64,000 bases of DNA, taken from the NCBI GenBank assembly GCA_949987565.1, contig OX465107.1, positions 23,412,168 to 23,476,167 of the forward strand, given 5' to 3'. Under the pieces are notes generated by a model. The model had not been told where the DNA came from and searched no databases. It was given only the letters and a program-made list of their open reading frames with translations. Of this stretch, positions 12,321 to 24,546 are shown piece by piece. This stretch comes from Luidia sarsii (lineage: Eukaryota > Echinodermata > Asteroidea > Paxillosida > Luidiidae). Made by a program: the position numbers and the translations under genes. The number at the start of each line of letters is the position of its first letter. The stretch's first letter is position 1.

Positions 12321-12723
12321 TTAAAGCCCCTATATACACAGCATTGGTCGAGGTCGGAGAATAGCACCCTTACGTCAACTGTCTTATCCAACATATGCAT
12401 GAATTAAATAGCACACCTCTGAAAATTTCAGCTCAATCCGCCAACCGAGTCTCGAGAAAATCGCGAAAAACGTTTCATTTGTTTCGCGAAAATGCAGCAT
12501 TCAACGCCGTACTGTTCCAAAAAAATAGTTTAGATCTCGGTGAGACGTAAACTATATCTTTTACTCATTTCTCCCAAAAGACAACATTTTAGGCAGAAAT
12601 ATTTCAGTGAGGGGTTTCTACTATAACCATCTTCAAACTGTATAAGTTTCATGTAAATCAGTGAACAGTATTTTCTGTTTTTCGATCTTATGGCCCTACC
12701 AATGTTGTATAGGGCCTTTAAAC
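12321..12723 (+). mobile_element. MITE family F, copy F2
   Basis: Slightly longer and more diverged copy (AGCCCCTATATACACAGC at the left end, AGGGCCT at the right). TTAA on both sides. Confidence 0.8.
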
Positions 12724-13887
12724 GTCTGAATGTGACACGTGAACTCTGAACACGTTCCATGAAACACCACGCACGATATTCACGGTCAGTGTGCATGTTA
12801 CTGTAGCCATATTAAAGTGCTGTGTGCTGAACTATACTCTCGACTGGAATAACCACGAGGGATCTCGTGCATGGACCACCACGTCACGCCGTCTTGAGGG
12901 CTTTCATGAGGGCTCTTATGGGGGCTCTTATGGGGGCTCTGAATTGTCCACTGTTTATACTTGCGACCATGTTGCTCTTGGACATACAGGCCTGAGAGAA
13001 CTCCATGCAGTTGGTTTTGGTTTTTGGGCGAAATCCCCTCGAGATAAATGAAAGCAATGTCCGTAGCGAAGACAAACCAACACAACAATTTGAAATAAAC
13101 TAACAGGTCAGAATACAATTATGTTTACCACCTCTTTTTTAGAGCGTCGAAGAAAAGTTGAGGAAGGAAAGATGCCATTACTGAGAAAAAAAGTCTTCAC
13201 GAAATCTTGATATTTTCGAGCATAAAATATCGAAACAAAAATATTAAGAATCCCGATGCTGGTGGAATCTCCCAGTGGCATCTGACTAAATTGATGTGGT
13301 TTTTATTATAACAGTTATCTAATGACATCATTGTTATTTTAAGGAGGGAGCAAGACGGTGTAACGATCTCAGATGGGCTCCCGTGCTGAGTTGAGCCGTG
13401 ACGTCACTGGCTCGCCTCAGCACGTTGCAGCAACGTTCTCAGCTGCTCAGCGTGCTCAGATGAGTCAGTGAACCAAGCACGTAAGGGCGCCCTTCATTTG
13501 AATGTTGTTTGTGATTTTCAGCGAACGAACAGTTTGAAAAAAATATATTTTTGCTTTTGATTTTATAAAGTCAATCGATACACCCGATTACCAAGGAACA
13601 ACTGTAGCATTTCTTCCCCAATGTAAAACTGCAAGTTGTAGGCCTAGGTACTAGGCTCCGTACTGAGCGTTATTGGTAAATAACTACGGGTCAACGAACG
13701 TGCCTGAAAGCGCTGCATTGCCAATGGCCGTATCGACTCAGCATTGCCTTCAAAATGGACAACTATACCATACGCACTGTGCATGACGTTTTTATTATGG
13801 TAACGGTCTCATCTGAGCATTGGACCCGGATCAGACCGTCACACCGGGAATGACTTGTGTACCTGGAAGAAAATAAGGTCGGATCGG

Positions 13888-13990
13888 CCTTGTTTTATCG
13901 GTGCTTTTATGGAGTGTTTCGACAAACAGAATCGAGAAGGTTGAGGGCGAGTTTGGCAGCGAGGGCGCCCTATATATTATGCCTACTCCC
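13888..13990 (+). repeat. Repeat V, copy 1
   Basis: TTGTTTTATCGGTGC, CAAACAGAATCGA and GGCAGCGAGGGCGC recur in the same order at 17949-18045. Confidence 0.65.
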
Positions 13991-15409
13991 ATTGTCATCG
14001 GGCACAAAGCGCTGTTGAGATTTGAGTGTAGTAGCCAGGGGATACGGTTTGCTGAGCGCACTGGCAAAGCTACGGTGGACATGGATATGGGGGACAAAGT
14101 TTGCTCACTGGCGTCGACTTCACTTCATACGGCTGTTGACTGAATCGACGATTTGAAGAGGGTTGCTGAATGGAGTCATTGCATGGAAAACCGATTCAGA
14201 CTTAAGAAAAAAATCAGATGTAAAAATGCGGTAATAAGTAGATCAAACTGGATACACGAACATCAAGATCCATTTCTGTTTTCTAGGAACGGGGCACCAA
14301 TAAACAGCCGTCTGATATTATCAAGACCATCGTATAACAGTAAACAGCCGTCTATACAGCTGGTCGCGAAAGTTTCAGCCAATGACACTTTGTGCGCGTT
14401 CTGTTTGTGTTTGGGATGGGTATAAAGCCAATAATAGGTCTGGATTTTGTCCTAGTCCGTGCTGTGTATGGCGTGTGAGCTCATTACGAGGTCCCCGATC
14501 GCCCTTATCGGCTTATTTTAGAAGAAGATTAACCCCGGAAACACAGTGACATCGGCCAAATCCTGAACGGGCATTAACTCCGAGCCACTTTTCACTCAAT
14601 CGCGATTGAAAGGCTTTGGCACCCCAAAGTCTTATCAAACCCCTCGTGTATCAGGAGGGGATAATCATCGGACATTAGAGGGGATAAGCAACCGAAATAA
14701 AATGACGGAGACTTGAAAGAGTTAGGTACAATTTTGGATCGGTGCAAATAACGTCAACTCGACCTTTACAGCACTACAGCGGACCTTGCCGTCTGCTAAG
14801 GAGAAATGTGTGGGCTGTCCTTCCATCTATCAACGAACCCACATCGGTCTCCTTCAATTTGATGCCTCCATGCTGAGATGAAGCATTAAAGAAACGCTCC
14901 TAGGTGTGACAGTGTCTTCGGTCAAAGGTAAGTGTCTCGATTATAAGGTCTACACTCACGAATGAAGTGATATCTCGATCTTTATGGCCCAAACACTGTA
15001 AACAGTTAATATTCACCGATCCATGTCGTAACAGAGAGCCAATTTTCAGAAGTTTTCCAAAACACATTCTGCAGTCATCGAGGTTTCCAGACCTGGTTGT
15101 GGAGGGACGTAAACTGAGGAAATGGAGAGAGAGTGTGACACAGATCTATACATTATACTGATCTTAAATTCAATGAGGGTTAATACTTCCCGGCTATAGC
15201 TACAAACCCTCATTAATTTACATTCAATAATTCATCACCCGTCACTGACCTCAATCATACTACTGTATGTCCATTAAGCATGATGAGTCATGGGACGAGA
15301 TGCTTGTGTGATTTAGTGGTGTTAACTGTGCAAAAATATGTAAACCTGTACCTTGTTGTAAATGATGATATAATGAACTAGTATCTTTAAAAAGTACAAA
15401 ACTATAGGT

Positions 15410-15475
15410 CTAAGGTCTCAATCTCAAAAGTTAGAGGTCCTGACGACGTTCCGATCCTAGCAGGACCTTCATTTC
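15410..15475 (-). repeat. Repeat family A fragment A2
   Basis: Reverse fragment with GGTCCTGACG...CGATCCTAGCAGGACC. Confidence 0.55.
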
Positions 15476-15775
15476 ATGTTGAGAATCATTAATACGTTTG
15501 AGTATCATAGCTATCTCCAGGACCCTATTTAAACGTGATAGCTTTGATATGACAAATAACCGATAACGAGTATTGGTATCGCGATAACGGGGGAATAAAA
15601 CGCTTTAATATATTACCAATATCAATCTCCCGTTGCTGGGAAACGTGGGGGTGGGGGGCGGGCAGGGCAGCCGTTTCCAAGGAAACCATTGTTTGTCCAA
15701 TGTGTTAATAACAAACTCATACGAGTCAGGAGGAGACAACGTCCACGTATTGACGCCAGGCACTGCACCAACATA

Positions 15776-16239
15776 TGTGACCCGGCACAGCATAATGAGG
15801 AATAACCCCCACTTTTGAGATTTTGAGATTTTCTAATGATGTGAAAGAGAATACCATTAGCTTTCAAATGATATCAAATATATTTCCGTGTGAACTTTGT
15901 TGTAAATAGTACACGGGAAATTCGCTCGTTCATTTGGTACCTGACACATTATAGCAGCACCATTCTAACTCCTCGAAAGCGGCCATTCAAAAAGGCAGGA
16001 ACTTTACATTTTCATGAAAACAGTACACAAACACTCCCCCGAAATCCTCGTTTTTTCGACATTTAGAGACGGATTTCAGAAAAATCCTTTGGACATAATA
16101 TCCTCCAATACATTATCTTTCCGAAAATACAAAACAACACATTTTTTTTATCGAATTGAGAAGATACTTTGACTTCAGGCGTTGTTTACTCGAAAAGTGT
16201 TTTGGTGGGATATTCCTCATGTCGCTGTGCCGGGGCACA
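15776..16239 (+). mobile_element. MITE family E, copy E1
   Basis: Family E is about 465 bases with inverted ends TGTGACCCGGCACAGC...GCTGTGCCGGGTCACA and no coding capacity. This copy is flanked by TA on both sides. Five further copies lie to the right. Confidence 0.85.
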
Positions 16240-17349
16240 TATGAGTCAACTCATGTTTGGGCGATGCTTAAATGGATATAACGGTCGACAAATTGACCTA
16301 TAATGGGTTTACTTTGGCGAATGCTTGGTTTTAGAATACTCCTTTATTGGGGGCTCAGTGAGGACTAGGGAGTTGTAGGGTTATTGATTGGAAATCCAGT
16401 GTGTGTTTGCGCTTCTTTTGTAGTCCCACTTACCGTCATGGCGGTAAAACAAGCAAGCGGTGCACTACGTCCCTGTATCGCCTCGTCATAATTGCCTCGT
16501 CATACCCAATCAGAACCTCGTCACCTCCAAACAGTGCATAGCGGATTCCTTAGGGCGGTGTGATGTCCAGAGTAAACACCCGCGGTCCTAGGCCGGCCAC
16601 TGATCTCAACCACCCCCCCCTCCCCGACCTTTCGAAATCTACGACGAAAAGACGGGCGGCTATTTCGGGCAATCACGGGCTGTTGACTTGGCGGCCTTTA
16701 TCAGGAACTCCATTAATTTTTTTTGGGTTCAGCCGCCACCGCGGTCTCGCGAATGACAGCGTTTACACGATAAATTGACGAAGACTTTTAAACTCCTCGG
16801 CAACAAACAATTGGCCCGACAAAATATCATAGACATGCGGAGGGTTTTCTCGGGTGGACCCCATTCTGCCAAGAAAACTCCTATACATGCAGGGTCTTAC
16901 TGTCTGCTATCTGGTGGTTAATTAATGAGTGTTAATGAGTAGCCGAGAGCAGTAACGGAGGCAACGAGGGAAGTCGTTGCATGCCTATCACGGCGACGTT
17001 CACACGAGCGTTTTCAACCCGTGTTGACATTCTCTACAAGGGTCAACCGCTCTTATCCCACCTCCTGAGCAGGGTATAAGCCCCTTTCCGAAACGTGCTT
17101 CCAGAGCTACGGCTATAAGAGCTATATTGTTGTCGCATATCCGTGTGTTTCCAATAGGGGAAGACCTAGACCTAGCTCTAGACGCCCGTTCCGGACACGA
17201 CCTTAGTTTCAACCCGGGTTGAGCCCTTTACACGCGGGTCGACGCAGTGTCAAGTCTTGTAGTGTGAACAGCTCAGTCTTGGTTTTTTTTACACGAGTGG
17301 GACGCGGGTCCAACCCCATACACACTTTTTTGGGGCAGTGTAAAAAGGA

Positions 17350-17535
17350 GGAAGCACTATCTGGGCTCCAGCCGGGTAGGTCATGAATAATTCAACATTA
17401 TGACGTATATGAATAATGTACATGTATTGCACAATGTACAGTGTACATGTACATATTCAGATATTCACTTCACTTCTACGTCACTTTGTTGAATTATTCA
17501 TGAACTACCCGGCTGGAGCCCAGATAGCGCTTCCC
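17350..17535. mobile_element. Foldback element J
   Basis: Arms of about 45 bases (GAAGCACTATCTGGGCTCCA and its near complement) around an ACATGTACA-rich centre. Confidence 0.7.
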
Positions 17536-17948
17536 GTAAAGAGGCCGTTGGTGCTCCTGGTTACAGCGTGTTCATGCCGCCCTGCAGTGCATGGGACATA
17601 TTCCTGGTGGGTTTGTTCATAATTTCTTATAGTGTGGCCTTCTACCGGCGGAAAACTACCTTGCCCCTTCAGTGTTTTGAGAACAAGGTCCCTACCCTGC
17701 GAGTTTGCTTGTAGTGTTTGTGACCAGGGGAAAAGAAACATGCAACGTCATAGCCGGACAATAGCAAGGCAACCTTGCCTATAGGACAGAGGCTGAATAC
17801 ACCAGTCTGTAGAGAGTTCTTTCATATACATGATATGTTGACTAACTTCCCACTTTATAGTGGTACGTTCAGTGCAGCCCCATAGTACGTGCTTAGAACC
17901 ATTATTTTATACTGTCGTGTGTCCAGAGTTTCTTTAGCATAGCGTACA

Positions 17949-18045
17949 ACCTTGTTTTATCGGTGCCTAAGTGGAGTGTTTGGGCAAACAGAATCGATGA
18001 TATCGGGGTAAGATTGGCAGCGAGGGCGCACTATTATCAGGCCTA
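17949..18045 (+). repeat. Repeat V, copy 2
   Basis: Same order of blocks as copy 1. It is bracketed by a direct repeat (GTGCAGCC...ACGTGCTTAGAACC at about 17871 and 18055). Confidence 0.65.
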
Positions 18046-18474
18046 TACGGAAGAGTGCAGCCCATAGCACGTGCTTAGAACCGCTTCTGCTCGCGGGTTT
18101 GTCCTTCAGCGTAACATACAAATCGGCATCTTACAACCGCCATTTGTGTCAGCTCGATTATCTGATTGCTCGATTGCTGGGTTGAGATTGATTGGTGTTC
18201 ACCAGTGTTCGGATGTATAGGAAGGGCTACCAATACAGTTGCTGAATGCCATCTGAAACCATTGCCTGAACAGACATCCCTTCCACCTGGCTCCGATTCA
18301 GAACTGTGTCCAGTCAATGCGCAACACCCATTTCATCAGACCTGAACGTGTACGGAGGGTATAGCTGGAGTTGCGCACCCTTTTTCATGTGAAACAACCC
18401 GAGAGAAGGGATCTATTTCCAAATGGTGATAGATCGAAAATGACTTTTGTCAGTTTCATTTTCTAACGATTTTC

Positions 18475-18546
18475 GGGATTCCCAAAAGTTAGAGGGCCTG
18501 ACGTTTCGATCCTATTCTCCTTTTCTCAAAGGCAAAGTGACAAGGG
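18475..18546 (-). repeat. Repeat family A fragment A3
   Basis: Reverse fragment with GGGCCTGACGTTTCGATCC and the adjoining TCTCAAAGGCAAAGTGACAA, close upstream of the 319-codon ORF. Confidence 0.6.
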
Positions 18547-18648
18547 CATTATATTCGGGATTGAGTGAACTGACGGAATGTGTATTTTTCCTTTACTCGT
18601 GCAGAGTTTGGGAGTTACAAGGCCTGAAGATGACATCAAGAATCGAGC

Positions 18649-19608
18649 ATGCTGAGGAGTAAGCCTCTACCGCCAATACACTTGGTTCTATCGACAGAAC
18701 CCACGACGTACAAGGACCTAGAGGCGGGCTTGCCGCGCCAGATCGGGGTCCGTCGGGCGGGCATCGCGCGCCGTCAACCGGGCGACGTGGAGGCGCCGCC
18801 CGGCCCCATGAATCACCGGCCCGTGCTCCGCACGTCCCCGCGCCGTGTCGGCCCGCTGAGGCCGACGGGCAGGCCGGAGGACGGCGTGGCGGCCCTGTGC
18901 GCTTCCCTGTCGACCCGCTACCCGCCCAGGCAGGCAGGAGCCAGGACCGACGACCCAGTGAAGCGGGCCAGGACCAGGTACCTGACGAACGCGACTCCCG
19001 CCGACCGCAGGACGCCCAAGGACGTCCCGATGGCTGATGGCGGACAAGATGCGCACCACCACAACAGACGGCACTCCAATCGCAGACCGAAGGATGCTGC
19101 TGCTGCTGCGACCAGGGCCGGCGGTTTATGGTCCTTCCCTCCTGGTCGGGTCATCAAGAGGAGCGACGACAACCTCGGCGTGCCGCAGATGTTTCCCAAG
19201 GTGGCCCGGGCGGACCGCGGGGGGCCGTGCCCGACGCAGCTCTACGCCAAGACCAAGTTCTCGTCCACGGCTCGGATCAACGGGAGCGTGCAGCTAGAGC
19301 ACCGGGCGCGGAAGGGCGCCAGGCCCCGTATGGAGCCGCTCAGAGTCCCGCCCACGCCGCCCGACGGGACGGGGACGGGCTCGGCTCTACCCCGGGCCGG
19401 GGAAGCCAGCCAGAGCCTGGGCTCCGTCATCTCCTCCAGCAAGATGAAGCTGGAAGGTCGGGTGCCCGACGCCGTCACGGCGGAGCGCGATCACACGCTG
19501 AGGGCGCTGTCGCCCCTCCTCAAGCAGTACCTGGACTGTGACGACGAACTGGCTGCTCCGCCCAACTCGGAGATTGGACCTTCCAGGATGCAGGTTCTGA
19601 CTCCATGA
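18649..19608 (+). CDS. GC-rich hypothetical protein, 319 codons
   Basis: Not recognised. A single open frame from ATG at 18649 to TGA at 19606. An in-frame stop lies 18 bases above the Met, so the start or a splice acceptor must lie close by; a pyrimidine-rich CAG at 18601-18604 is a possible acceptor of a 5' UTR intron. The protein is basic and Pro/Arg-rich at first. The C-terminal half looks more ordered: DNLGVPQMFPKVARAD, QLYAKTKFSSTARING, then an acidic helix (DHTLRALSPLLKQYLDCDDE). Like the 8.7 kb gene it is a GC-rich island in AT-rich flanks. Confidence 0.65.
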   Translation: MLRSKPLPPIHLVLSTEPTTYKDLEAGLPRQIGVRRAGIARRQPGDVEAPPGPMNHRPVLRTSPRRVGPLRPTGRPEDGVAALCASLSTRYPPRQAGARTDDPVKRARTRYLTNATPADRRTPKDVPMADGGQDAHHHNRRHSNRRPKDAAAAATRAGGLWSFPPGRVIKRSDDNLGVPQMFPKVARADRGGPCPTQLYAKTKFSSTARINGSVQLEHRARKGARPRMEPLRVPPTPPDGTGTGSALPRAGEASQSLGSVISSSKMKLEGRVPDAVTAERDHTLRALSPLLKQYLDCDDELAAPPNSEIGPSRMQVLTP

Positions 19609-20036
19609 GACCTAACTGTTCATTCACCGAGCAAGCAACAGTCAGAAAAGCCTGTGATATCTCAAAGTCTCGATAAATCACTGTAAAAACGATGAGGCAA
19701 CATGTTTTGTCCAACACTGTTCTATTACAAAAATGTTTGGAGTTTGTGATCGACTTCGGTCAAGACAATCCAGCAGTTGGACATTTTGGTGACGAACCAA
19801 TTCTGAACAACGTCGCGTGCGCTATTAGAATGGCAACATAATTCCACGCATTGCCCATTTCATGGTCAAAAGACGTCCGTACGGTAAATTACTCATTTTC
19901 GGGACAGACACAGACTCAAAGTACAAACAATTGTATACATGTTTATATTACGCATCTCAGACTCGGTATGTCGTCCATCCGAGACTTTTATTTCGAGTTT
20001 TCGACAACCTCGCTTTTTTGAAAAGATCTTTACATA

Positions 20037-20042
20037 AATAAA
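20037..20042 (+). promoter_or_regulatory. Candidate poly(A) signal after the 319-codon ORF
   Basis: AATAAA about 430 bases downstream of the stop at 19608, in AT-rich sequence with no other gene nearby. Confidence 0.35.
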
Positions 20043-20768
20043 GATCAATACTCGCATAAATGTGTCATTCAAGTCATTCAAGATCCTAGGTTTTTTTTCA
20101 GTAACTGTTCAGGCGATTACTGGATGTCTGGGGGAATTCTTAATTAGCTGATTTGTGTTTGAAACACCATTACTACTTGGTGAATTTCAAATGGTGGTAC
20201 AGTAGTACAGTACACGTAAATAAATCAGCCTTACCTGAACGTCTTTATTTGCTCAGCAAGTTTGATTCTAGAGTTGCACATTTTGTTACCAGTGTCCTGT
20301 AGATGAGTGTCCTGTTTTTATTTACTAACTATTTTCCTGTAGTTTACACAAACCGTAAGGCACAGTACACAGTACAATTCTTATTCAGTACCGTGGTTCT
20401 GATAACCAGCAATTTACGAACAGATATCCAAAAACAAACAATGAACGGTCAGGGTCAGGTGATCTTTGTCCGACGATTCCACACAGACTGCCAATCTGTC
20501 ATAACAAACAAAGTGTGCCAGACGAAAGAAACATTCCTAGCACTGTTTGTGTAAAAATAAGTGAAGGTGAAGATTGGACAATACTGTAAACTACTTGCTC
20601 ACTATGCTGAACTGGAAGAAAGTATATTACAGTAAGTATAGTACAGCAGGACCACTCTTAAAGTCACGTATCTTTCCTAAAAATTCAAGAAGCCTGTGAG
20701 GAAACATGATCAGAACTCCAACTTGTTAAGATTTCAAAATAAAACATTTTGAGAAAACCCTTACCCAG

Positions 20769-20882
20769 AGCTATAGTCATAGCATTAGCATTGGTCAAGG
20801 GCCATAGCAATAGCAACAGAAGTAGCCATAACCAAAGCCATAGCCACAGCCCTGGTCACTGCCAGAGAGACACAGCCACAGT
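20769..20882 (+). repeat. Degenerate CATAGC hexamer array
   Basis: CATAGC, AATAGC, CCATAG and CACAGC units repeat with drift over about 110 bases. Confidence 0.6.
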
Positions 20883-21576
20883 TAGAGTAGTGTTAGAGTC
20901 ATGTGTGAGCGTATATTCACTCGCTGTTTCTATCACTTTGAGGCATTTGACAAAAGCTTCTCAAACATGTCACTCTCTAAAGAAAATGTCAAAACTATGG
21001 CACCATTCAGTTCATTATTAGTATTACATGAGACCCCAGTTCAATGGGCCATGCAGGGGTAAATTTCAGCAGTGGACCGCTCGCCAAATGACAATTGAAA
21101 TTGCCACAGGTCGACTAAAGGCCATCCGCACTGGCTCAACCGGCAAGTTTTGAATGAAAAAACCTATAGGCAGTCTCGCCTGTGGGGTATAGCAGTTCGT
21201 CTTCAAAATCTAACCAAGGTTTCACCTGCGAGTGCCAGTGTTCTTAGAAACGTCAAAGACGCAAAGTACACTGAATGAGAAGGAACTTCGGCATAACTTC
21301 ATTTCTCTTTGTCTGAATTAAACCTCTGTTCATTAAACTTAAAGTGAGCACAATGGGGTGATTTTTTTCTTACCAATGATAAAAAGTGATTATGACTGTC
21401 GACCTTCCATACACTGTGGGCCACTATAATATAATATTGACTCAAGTGACCCAGCTGACCAGTTGAAAATAGTTGAGGTCCAAACTGTGTTTAACCCTTA
21501 CACTTTATAAATCAAACACGGCCGGTATTTGCCAAGTTTCAGACAGTGTTAGGGTTAAGATATGGTGTAGAGTAAC

Positions 21577-21918
21577 TTAAAGGCCCAATACAACATTGGG
21601 AAGATCGGAAAACATCGATGTCCACAGATTTCTTTCTGATTTAGTTTGTAGATGGTCATGATAGAATCCTCATGTTGAAATCTTACAGTCTGGGATGCTG
21701 TACTTCTCGAGAAATCTTCACTCAAACATCGACAAATGGTTTATTACTTGCGAGTAATAAACTATTTCTTACACTACAGAACGGTGCTTTTTTCTACTTT
21801 CTCAGATCACCATTTGAGCTAAAACCTTCGCAGGATTTCTTTTTTGGTATGTTTGATGGTTTAACACACAAAATGTGGCAATCGTTTGACCTTTACCGAT
21901 GTTGTATAGGGCCTTTAA
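21577..21918 (+). mobile_element. MITE family G, copy G1
   Basis: Family G: about 340 bases, ends AGGCCCAATACAACATTGG, TTAA on both sides. The ends resemble family F but the interior is unrelated. This copy forms part of the likely ZNF593 3' UTR. Confidence 0.85.
21740..21745 (-). promoter_or_regulatory. Candidate poly(A) signal for ZNF593 inside transposon G1
   Basis: AATAAA on the minus strand about 260 bases after the ZNF593 stop. It lies inside family G copy G1, so the transposon may have supplied the signal. Only the hexamer and its position support this. Confidence 0.3.
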
Positions 21919-22006
21919 GACTCGTCCCTCTTCGAACGCTGCCTTGCTGGTGGGAGTTGGCAGCAGGATTGGGGACACGGCAGCGGGTCCCTGAGCCCAG
22001 AGTCTG

Positions 22007-22157
22007 CTACTTTGAGGTCTCCGCCGACTCCATCTCCGCATCTTCGGTCACTTCCTGCGTCTTGACCTCCTTGCGCTTGGGCGGGTGATAGGAGCCCAAC
22101 CCGGCCGCTGCCTCCGCCTCCTTCTGTGTGTACGGATCAAGCTCCAGGGCTTTCAGT
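22007..22157 (-). CDS. ZNF593: ZNF593 exon 3
   Basis: Starts [12 protein letters not shown] and carries the conserved [11 protein letters not shown] motif, an acidic end and TAG. The 3' flank runs within 90 bases into transposon G1. Confidence 0.95.
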
Positions 22158-24546
22158 CTGTCGACATCAACAAGAATGTTCGGCACATTTTTTCGTTTTC
22201 TTTTTCTTTCTTCTGAATCTGCGAAGACGGCCATTCAGTGACTGACTCACAAAGTTCTACAGGTTTGTGTTTTTCATTTTGGTTTTTATTGACCATCAGC
22301 TTTGGGGAAAACTGTTTTAATGATCCGTTACAGTAACTAATGCAGTTCAGCTCATGAGAGAATATCAAGTGACAATGAAAGCACGTTTTAAGCTACTAAT
22401 ACTATTCAAAGGGCCTGACGTTTCGATCCTAGAGAGAAAGGTCCTGCTAGGATCGAAACGTCAGGCCCACTAAATTTTGAAATGTTCATTTTGGTTATTC
22501 TAGTCAGTAAGCAGTTTTTCAGTGGTGTCTGATACAACCACAATCAGCTGAACATTTAAAACAAGTTGTACAGTACATCAGTATATCGATTCTGCACACT
22601 GCTCACTGTGTCAGTGTGTTAGGTGTAACCAGAAACATCCACGTCTTAAAGAGTACTAGCCTGACACTCCGATCCTAGCAGAGTCTTAAGCTAATCATGA
22701 CTTGCTGAGTAAAACAATCAAAGGAAAAAGTGACTGGGAACTTTGGAACAAATTGGCAAAGAAAACTTTGACTGGGGCGGGACTTGAACCCGAGACCTCT
22801 GGATTAACGTACCATTTGTGCTCACTTGCTATCTAAACTGTAATTTCAAAGCCTGTCTTCACACATCACAAATTCACAACCCAAGTTTTACATGCAAGAA
22901 TTTCACATGAACTTGAAGCGAAGGTCACTGAGTCAATAACACACAATGGTGACGAGCTTGCACATGTCTTGCCAAAAATAATCAGAGGGTTGATATTATG
23001 CAGGAAATCCTCTGCCATTGTCATATGCTGTGTCTGATGTCCTGTCCGACAAAAATGGCTTCTTCAGCTGACCACAAACGCTTTACACTTCCACTTCATC
23101 CACCCACACTCTGGTTTAGTTTTTCCAAAGTTTCCCGTCTTTCTGGGACGAGGAAATGCGGACGTGGCGAGGGGGGAACCAAGGGAAGGACGTGACTAAC
23201 CAATCTAGGCCAACAATCCCCTCAAAATAAAAACCTCAAATTCCAAAAAGAAAAGTCTTACCTTCGCTTGTGCAGCTTGCTTCGGAAATGCTCTTTCATG
23301 GCATGCAGACTGACAAAATACCTCCTGAACACAAACACAAATACAAGCAAAACCTGATACATCCTCTTCTCAACAGTACTCTCGACTCTCAAGCAAATGA
23401 AGAGCGCGTCACCTGTAAACACAAACTCACGTACTCGAATGTTGTCTCAGTGTGCTCGCGGACCTGTCAAAACGTCACTGATTTGCATCGTGTATACGTG
23501 TACAGTAATACCGTTACAATTTGAAATCCAAGATGGCCGCCTTTTGGCTCGTCGCATGGGAGAGAATATTCTCGATCAAATGAGGGGAAATTTCTCCTTT
23601 TTCCCCAAATGTGAGTAATACAAATGACTATTATTGAAATCTGTGATTCTCACTGAATCAAAAACGCAGTGGCTGTTGTTACGGCAGTCGTCCGTGTGGT
23701 TCCCTGACTTGATTGTATTTCGTCAGCATTGCAGGCTGGTTGAACCAGTCTATTGGCTGATAGTCTGGTTCCAAGAGCTAAACATCCTGACAAATACTGT
23801 GAAGTCAGGGAACCATACGGACGACTGCCGTAACAACAGCCACTGCGAATCAAAAAATGGGCACGTAAGACGGTGATACGGGTGTTTTCGGCGGTAAATC
23901 TGGGGGTTTCAGTCGGGTAGTTTTTCGGTCGAAATGTTTTGGCGGTTTGTACGCACCAGCAGGGTTGGGACTCGGTACGACTTGGACCCTAGTGTCACCC
24001 GAACCTTGAAATTTCTAAATTTGATAAAAAAGGGTGACTTGTCAGGTCCAAGTTACTCGGACTATTAGTATTATCATTACTTAGTATTGTAAACCACCAC
24101 AGCCACTAGTCCGAGTAACTTGGACCCTTACAATCGCATCGCCCTTTTAAAAAAATAAAAATTTTAAAACTAAAAAAGGGTGATTGTGGGTCCAAGTTAC
24201 TCGGACTAACTACACAGCCACCACCATGCGGCATGCACCACCACATCACCAGGCCCTCGAATATGTTGAGCAGCTTTACGATTGAAATAAACAGGTAACT
24301 GCACATCAGACGGAATGGATATAAACGATAGCTAAATGATTAGCAGACGTACGCGCAGTGTAGGCAGTAGTGCTGTGCAGCACCAGGCTTGTCGTAGTCC
24401 ACGTCTTGCTTCAGCATTTTGTCCTTCGTCTCTGGCTTCATGTCCTCGTGAATTTCGTCCAAATCTTTCGTTTTCCGCCTCGTGCGATACTTCTTCTGGA
24501 TGTGCGTGTAGCCCCGATGGTGGCGCTTCCTTGCGATTCTCGTCAT
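22007..24546 (-). CDS. ZNF593: ZNF593/Bud20-type zinc-finger protein, complete 3-exon gene
   Basis: The Bud20/ZNF593 family are small nuclear C2H2 proteins; yeast Bud20 is a shuttling pre-60S ribosome assembly factor. Exons are 24546-24353, 23324-23262 and 22157-22007, joined by GC|GTACGT, CAG|G, AG|GTAAGA and CAG|A junctions. The product is 135 residues, against 134 in human. It shows a basic N-terminus, the [10 protein letters not shown] stretch typical of the family, one C2H2 finger (C61, C64, H77, H83; CLHC-ARYF...HFRSKLH, JAZ-type spacing), then [20 protein letters not shown], the conserved tail motif. Start is the first Met of exon 1. The middle exon is only 63 bases and was found from the family pattern. 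Introns contain foldback element N, transposon H and repeat A. Confidence 0.95.
22385..22520. repeat. Repeat family A, head-to-head pair A4
   Basis: GGGCCTGACGTTTCGATCC and its complement lie 20 bases apart, forming a hairpin, followed by the usual tail (CCCACTAAATTTTGA). In ZNF593 intron 2. Confidence 0.65.
22780..22850 (-). repeat. Diverged tRNA-like sequence
   Basis: On the minus strand a perfect B box (GGTTCAAGTCC) in a T-arm hairpin is followed by CCCAGTC as a 3' acceptor strand. The 5' half is degenerate and the acceptor does not pair. Probably a decayed SINE head or tRNA pseudogene in ZNF593 intron 2. Confidence 0.35.
23262..23324 (-). CDS. ZNF593: ZNF593 exon 2 (63 bases)
   Basis: Completes the finger: [20 protein letters not shown] with both zinc-binding His. 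Flanked by CAG acceptor and GTAAGA donor. Confidence 0.95.
23665..23847 (+). mobile_element. MITE family H, copy H1
   Basis: 183 bases with long inverted ends starting CGCAGTGGCTGTTGTTACGG. A perfect 9-base duplication AATCAAAAA flanks it. A 9-base duplication is typical of Mutator-like transposases. In ZNF593 intron 1. Confidence 0.9.
23965..24064. mobile_element. Foldback element N, diverged copy N1
   Basis: Arms GACTCGGTACGACTTGGACC and GGTCCAAGTTACTCGG around an AT-rich centre. In ZNF593 intron 1. Confidence 0.65.
24107..24208. mobile_element. Foldback element N, copy N2
   Basis: Perfect inverted ends AGTCCGAGTAACTTGGACCC / GGGTCCAAGTTACTCGGACT, with AAAGGGTGA-type inner arms and an A/T-only centre. 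It lies 43 bases from N1. Confidence 0.75.
24353..24546 (-). CDS. ZNF593: ZNF593 exon 1
   Basis: Residues 1-64 plus two bases. Lys/Arg-rich start, [10 protein letters not shown] block and the two zinc-binding Cys (CLHC) at the exon end. Confidence 0.95.

Larger units (their letters stand above)
12725..15775. other. Stretch without recognised genes
   Basis: Contains repeat V copy 1 and fragment A2. A short direct repeat ATGGGGGCTCTT lies near 12917-12940. No splice-supported coding frame seen. Confidence 0.45.
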
